Positions 4,897 through 7,467 of a stretch of 7,467 nt of DNA are shown here, piece after piece. Source of the DNA: CAYILC01 sp964364145 (lineage in GTDB: Bacteria > Patescibacteriota > Microgenomatia > UBA1400 > UBA12028). The position numbers and the translations under genes are program-made. The stretch covers positions 1 to 7,467 of the forward strand of contig CAYILC010000044.1 of assembly GCA_964364145.1 (NCBI GenBank). The letters are read 5' to 3'. The notes beneath the pieces were generated by a model. The model saw only the letters and a program-made list of their open reading frames with translations. It searched no databases and had not been told where the DNA came from. Position 1 is the stretch's first letter. Each line of letters starts with the position of its first letter.

Positions 4897-6729
4897 ATGG
4901 ATATTCGCAACATCGCTATCATCGCGCACGTTGACCACGGTAAGACCACTCTAGTGGATGCCATGCTCAAACAGACGCATACCTTCCGCGACAATCAGGC
5001 GGAAATGACCCAAACCACGATCCTGGACAGTAACGATCTTGAACGCGAAAAGGGTATTACGATCTTGGCCAAAAACACCGCGGTTCTATACGGTGATACC
5101 AAGATTAATATTATCGACACCCCAGGCCACGCAGACTTTGGCGGCGAGGTGGAGCGCGTGTTAAACATGGCCGATGGCGCCATTTTATGTGTGGATGCGG
5201 CCGAAGGTCCGCTACCGCAAACCAAGTTTGTTCTGCAAAAAGCGATTGAGAACGGGCTTAAAATCATTGTTGTGGTCAATAAAATCGATAAAAAACTTGC
5301 CGAGCCGGAAAAAACATTGTCGATGATTGAGGATGTATTTTTGAACGTCGCACAAGACGAATCACATTTAAAGTTTGAGGTGATGTATGCTATCGGCCGC
5401 GATGGAAAAGCGTGGGATCATTTGCCAACTGCAGAAGAAATTGCAAAACCAGGTGATTTACAACCACTTTTTGAGAAGATTTTAACTACAGTTTCCTCTT
5501 CCCGCGCAGATGATACTGCGCCATTTCAATTATTGATCTCAACCTTAGAGCGCAACGCGTATTTGGGCAAACTCTGTATTGGCCGTATTCAGCGCGGAAT
5601 CATTCATGTTGGAGACATCGTATCGTTGGTGAAGCCCGAGGGTGTTGTTGGCAATAGCCGTATTGAAAAATTATTTGTGAGTAAAGGTTTGGAAAAAATT
5701 CCGGTGACCGAGGCCGTGAGCGGCGACATTGTTGCGATTGCCGGTATCAAAGAATTGAGCATTGGGTTTACGCTCACTTCTCCATCGGCACAGGAAGCCC
5801 TGCCAACCATTCACGTCACCGAGCCAACATTGAAAATCACAATTGGTCCAAACACTTCCCCATTGGCCGGACGTGAGGGTAAATATGTAACAAGCCGCCA
5901 AATTAGCGAGCGATTATTGGAAGAAAAAGAAACGAATCTTGGGTTGAAAATTGACGAACAACTTGGCGGGGTGGGTTTTGTGGTGTCTGGCCGCGGCGAA
6001 CTCCATTTGGCTGTGCTCATCGAAACGATGCGTCGCGAAGGATACGAGATGGAGGTTTCAAAACCCCAGGTTATTTTGAAAGAGATTGATGGGAAAACGT
6101 GTGAACCGTTTGACGAAGTAACCATTGATATTCCGGACGAGTTTGTTGGAACAGTGACCGGCGAGTTTGGCCGCCGTCGCGCTATTGTCAAGGAGATGAC
6201 GCCAAATGGTCGTGGCGATACCCGTATTGTGTTGGAAATTTCTGAGCGTAACCTATTGGGCGCACGCACCGCATTGCTCACCGATACTCGTGGAACATTG
6301 CAAATGAGTGCGATGTTTATTGAGTACAGACCAATGATTGCAGAGTTCAACCGCCAGCGCAATGGCGCGTTAACCGCTTCCGAGCCTGGTATGAGTGCGA
6401 GCTTTGGGCTTGAGAACGCACAAGATCGCGGCGTTTTATTTATTGGCTCTAATGAAGCGACGTATCAAGGTATGATTGTGGGTTTAAACTCACGTGAACA
6501 AGACATGGCCGTGAACGTGAACAAGATTAAGCCGAGCACCAATGTTCGTAGTGCAAACAAAGACATGATGGTAAAATTAACACCTCCGGTCCGTTTCTCA
6601 CTTGAACAATGTTTGGATTTTTTGAATGAGGATGAGTTGTTAGAGGTTGTACCGTCTACATTGAGGCTACGCAAGCGCTGGCTTACCGCCGAAGCACAGT
6701 CTCGTGCAAAAAAAGGGTTGAACAATTAA
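4897..6729 (+). CDS. typA: Ribosome-associated GTPase BipA/TypA
   Basis: The 610-residue protein has the length of the TypA/BipA family, EF-G-related GTPases that bind 70S ribosomes and aid large-subunit assembly under stress or cold. Counted from ATG 4897: P-loop AHVDHGKT (10-17), switch I with EKGITILAKNTA (51-62), DTPGH (74-78) and NKID (128-131). The G5 position reads YAIG (164-167) where relatives usually have YASA. The beta-barrel domain begins near PFQLLIS. The EF-G-like domain carries NTSPLAGREGKYVTSRQI and VSGRGELHL, and the BipA-specific C-terminal domain includes RQRNGAL, RGVLFIG, NVRSANKD and LRLRKRWL. GTG 4846 opens the same frame, but family proteins start right at the MxIRNIAIIAH segment, so ATG 4897 (GAAAGAAAGA upstream) is preferred. 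The gene is richer in G+C than the preceding 3 kb. Confidence 0.96.
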   Translation: MDIRNIAIIAHVDHGKTTLVDAMLKQTHTFRDNQAEMTQTTILDSNDLEREKGITILAKNTAVLYGDTKINIIDTPGHADFGGEVERVLNMADGAILCVDAAEGPLPQTKFVLQKAIENGLKIIVVVNKIDKKLAEPEKTLSMIEDVFLNVAQDESHLKFEVMYAIGRDGKAWDHLPTAEEIAKPGDLQPLFEKILTTVSSSRADDTAPFQLLISTLERNAYLGKLCIGRIQRGIIHVGDIVSLVKPEGVVGNSRIEKLFVSKGLEKIPVTEAVSGDIVAIAGIKELSIGFTLTSPSAQEALPTIHVTEPTLKITIGPNTSPLAGREGKYVTSRQISERLLEEKETNLGLKIDEQLGGVGFVVSGRGELHLAVLIETMRREGYEMEVSKPQVILKEIDGKTCEPFDEVTIDIPDEFVGTVTGEFGRRRAIVKEMTPNGRGDTRIVLEISERNLLGARTALLTDTRGTLQMSAMFIEYRPMIAEFNRQRNGALTASEPGMSASFGLENAQDRGVLFIGSNEATYQGMIVGLNSREQDMAVNVNKIKPSTNVRSANKDMMVKLTPPVRFSLEQCLDFLNEDELLEVVPSTLRLRKRWLTAEAQSRAKKGLNN

Positions 6730-6756
6730 CGTTCTTTCAAAATTGTGAGACAAGCA

Positions 6757-6832
6757 GAAAACAAAAAACACAGGTATGACCTGTGTTTTCCCTGACCATC
6801 CCCTGGTGGGAATAGTGACCTACCTTGAGAAT
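6757..6832 (-). ncRNA. Predicted small RNA complementary to the nearby tRNA-like element
   Basis: A promoter at 6867-6839 and the intrinsic terminator at 6789-6763 frame a minus-strand transcript of roughly 70-75 nt. There is no ORF of note in it. Its 5' end reads TTCTCAAGGTAGGTCAC (6831-6815), complementary to the hairpin part of the tRNA-like element at 6960-6976 with one mismatch. A second block, ACCAGG (6807-6802), matches CCTGGT at 6985-6980. Between these and the terminator lies a small hairpin around ACCA (6798-6813, one mismatch). I infer an antisense-type regulator or partner of the tRNA-like RNA. It could instead be the 3' part of one longer transcript that starts upstream of 6994. 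Confidence 0.45.
6765..6789. terminator. Bidirectional intrinsic terminator
   Basis: AAAACACAGGT (6765-6775) and ACCTGTGTTTT (6779-6789) form a perfect 11-bp stem with a 3-nt loop. On the minus strand the stem ends in six T followed by GTTTT, a strong terminator for the small RNA read from the right. On the plus strand only four T, within the stem end, precede CCC, so typA termination here is probably weaker. Confidence 0.8.
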
Positions 6833-6838
6833 ATTGTA

Positions 6839-6867
6839 TTTATACATCAATTTTTTGTTTAGGTCAA
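6839..6867 (-). promoter_or_regulatory. Promoter of the predicted small RNA
   Basis: Read on the minus strand, TTGACC (6867-6862) and TATAAA (6844-6839) are exactly 17 nt apart. The predicted start near 6832 falls on the first base before the segment complementary to the tRNA-like element. Confidence 0.5.
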
Positions 6868-6887
6868 TTACTGAAAACTTGGTGTGG

Positions 6888-6903
6888 ATGACTCAGAGGT
6901 CAT
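6888..6903. repeat. Short inverted repeat between the two RNA elements
   Basis: ATGAC (6888-6892) and GTCAT (6899-6903) flank the 6-nt loop TCAGAG. Wobble pairs extend the plus-strand stem to about nine pairs. It sits in the linker between the tRNA-like element and the small-RNA promoter and could be a processing or spacer hairpin. Confidence 0.3.
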
Positions 6904-6925
6904 TCATCACGTGCTTTGTAGGCAG

Positions 6926-6994
6926 TGGATCTGACGGGAATCGAACCCGTTGACCAGTCTTCTCAAGATAGGTCACCCAACCAGGAGCAGACCC
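6926..6994 (-). ncRNA. Aberrant tRNA-like element with tmRNA-type acceptor stem
   Basis: On the minus strand GGGTCTG (6994-6988) pairs fully with CAGATCC (6933-6927), followed by A (6926) as discriminator; CCA is not encoded. Pair 3-70 is G-U, the alanine identity element. The stem differs from the E. coli tmRNA acceptor as I recall it only at pair 4. The T-arm (6950-6934) is textbook: ACGGG, TTCGATT, CCCGT. Only 37 nt lie between acceptor and T-arm. They show no normal D-stem, just CTCCTGGTTGGG, then a hairpin TGACC/GGTCA with an internal mismatch and an inner TCTT-GAG-AAGA. Read as an anticodon loop, TTGAGAA would give GAG (Leu), but two of its five stem pairs fail. It could be a decayed tRNA, a tmRNA tRNA-like domain without the mRNA part, or a tRNA mimic. 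I do not see a tag ORF nearby. Confidence 0.55.
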
Positions 6995-7018
6995 ACATCT
7001 CGACAGCATACTGCACAT

Positions 7019-7064
7019 ATCTTACAGATCGATTACAAAACACCAATTGGAAGCTTTATGTCAA
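7019..7064 (-). promoter_or_regulatory. Weak promoter candidates upstream of the tRNA-like element
   Basis: On the minus strand a perfect TTGACA lies at 7064-7059, but no good -10 is found 16-18 nt away. TTGGTG (7046-7041) and TAAGAT (7024-7019) have a 16-nt spacer and would start transcription about 18 nt before the element. Read-through from the small membrane-protein gene at 7093-7320 is an alternative, since no terminator is visible between them. Confidence 0.25.
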
Positions 7065-7092
7065 GGAAAAATGAGCGATAGAAAATTACGCG

Positions 7093-7320
7093 CTAATGTC
7101 GATTATTGATTTCGTTTAATTCAAAATCATCAATAAACAGGATAAACAATCCCAGTCCAACTGAAACGGCAGAACTTAACATCTGATTATCTGGAAAAAG
7201 ATATACATCGAGCAATCCCCACGCGCCTCGCCAAAAAAGTATCAACGCAGTTCCCACCATGAGCGATTCAAATAAATGCCTAAGTCTAGTGTGTGCTTTT
7301 CTGCGACGAAAAAACAGCAT
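7093..7320 (-). CDS. Small two-span membrane protein
   Basis: From ATG 7320 the product is 75 residues: a strongly basic N-terminus (FFRRRKAHTRLRH), a first hydrophobic segment (about 19-41) containing WRGAWGLLDVYLFP, a short turn, a second segment (about 47-64, SAVSVGLGLFILFI), and an acidic end DDFELNEINNRH. The basic start predicts N-in, C-in topology. I do not know its function; small proteins with a similar WGLLDxYLFP segment are, to my recollection, common hypothetical genes. The frame is open to a TTG at 7368, but those extra 16 residues are Cys/His-rich and unlike a membrane protein start. Neither start has a clear Shine-Dalgarno sequence. The gene diverges from tRNA-His and points toward the tRNA-like element. 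Confidence 0.7.
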   Translation of the reverse strand: MLFFRRRKAHTRLRHLFESLMVGTALILFWRGAWGLLDVYLFPDNQMLSSAVSVGLGLFILFIDDFELNEINNRH

Positions 7321-7342
7321 AGGTTTATGGTAGCAGATGCGG

Positions 7343-7375
7343 TTCACAAGGCAAGAGGCATGGTACAATATGCCT
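7343..7375 (+). promoter_or_regulatory. tRNA-His promoter inside an inverted repeat
   Basis: TTCACA (7343-7348) and TACAAT (7364-7369) are 15 nt apart, a short spacer compensated by TGG before the -10 (extended TGn). The arms AGGCAT (7356-7361) and ATGCCT (7370-7375) exactly flank the 8-nt GGTACAAT that holds the -10, suggesting either a binding site or a chance palindrome. Transcription would start near 7376, 15 nt before the tRNA. Confidence 0.45.
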
Positions 7376-7390
7376 TGTATCTTGAGTGTT

Positions 7391-7467
7391 GGTGCCTGTA
7401 GCTCAGTTGGTTTAGAGCGCGTCCCTGTGAAGGATGAGGTCGCCGGTTCGAGACCGGTCAGGCACCC
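7391..7467 (+). tRNA. tRNA-His(GUG), 3' end at the window edge
   Basis: The anticodon stem CGTCC/GGATG surrounds the loop CTGTGAA with GTG at 7427-7429. The acceptor has the eight pairs typical of tRNA-His, GGTGCCTG (7391-7398) with CAGGCACC (7459-7466), so G7391 is the encoded G-1 and C7466 is C73. The T-arm GCCGG/CCGGT with loop TTCGAGA is normal. C7467 could be the first base of an encoded CCA; the window stops there. Confidence 0.95.

Noticed and set aside
5811..6362. 183-codon open frame on the minus strand inside typA
   Set aside because: It is a shadow of the strongly conserved typA frame, with a Ser/Arg/Pro-rich composition and no ribosome site or recognisable domain.
6801..6985. 6S-like RNA on the plus strand (about 185 nt, long closing helix)
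   Set aside because: The helix is suggestive, but the T-arm and acceptor fall perfectly into register only on the minus strand, and the promoter and stronger terminator also read minus.
6926..6994. Ordinary tRNA-Leu(GAG) or tRNA-Ser on the minus strand
   Set aside because: The TTGAGAA loop could show GAG, but two of five anticodon-stem pairs fail, there is no D-stem, and the long variable arm of Leu and Ser tRNAs is absent.
6757..6994. Complete one-piece or circularly permuted tmRNA
   Set aside because: No tag-coding frame ending in a typical Ala-rich tag is visible on either side, and in permuted genes the T-arm piece precedes the acceptor 5' strand, unlike here.

Overview
The window looks like a piece of a small-genome bacterial chromosome. 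I infer Patescibacteria/CPR or a similar lineage. The grounds are scattered single tRNA genes (one without an encoded CCA), short intergenic spaces, a divergent but complete BipA/TypA, many proteins with no recognisable family, and the standard code with TGA used as a stop. The taxonomic guess rests on general style only; no marker gene proves it.

Layout. At 1-54 is the 3' part of a tRNA-Gly(UCC). A type II toxin-antitoxin operon follows (118-634), with a good promoter and a tandem operator-like repeat. At 657-1496 is a seven-span membrane protein with two similar halves. A tRNA-Arg(UCU) with its own promoter lies at 1542-1618. The next ~3.1 kb (1619-4721) looks accessory: two small overlapping ORFs, then two divergent genes (1851-2858 minus; 2931-4721 plus) that share a short promoter region. 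Both encode proteins with two hydrophobic segments around an extracytoplasmic domain, and the two ectodomains share a cysteine-spaced pattern that suggests homology. The minus-strand protein ends in a segment resembling the alpha module of FtsK-type DNA translocases, without the motor. The typA gene (4897-6729) returns to conserved housekeeping content.

The most unusual region lies downstream of typA, at about 6757-7000, and has no protein gene. On the minus strand it holds a 69-nt tRNA-like element. It has a perfect acceptor stem with G3-U70 and A73 (alanine identity), nearly the same as the tmRNA acceptor. It also has a textbook T-arm, but no D-stem, and a long irregular hairpin in place of the anticodon arm. 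About 95 nt further along the same strand is an apparent small RNA with its own promoter and a strong intrinsic terminator. The 5' part of this small RNA is reverse-complementary (17 positions with one mismatch, plus a further flanking block) to the D/hairpin part of the tRNA-like element. The two could pair in cis or in trans. I regard this pair as the best candidate for an undescribed system.

The window closes with a small two-span membrane protein (minus, 7093-7320) and a tRNA-His(GUG) whose promoter sits in the divergent space.
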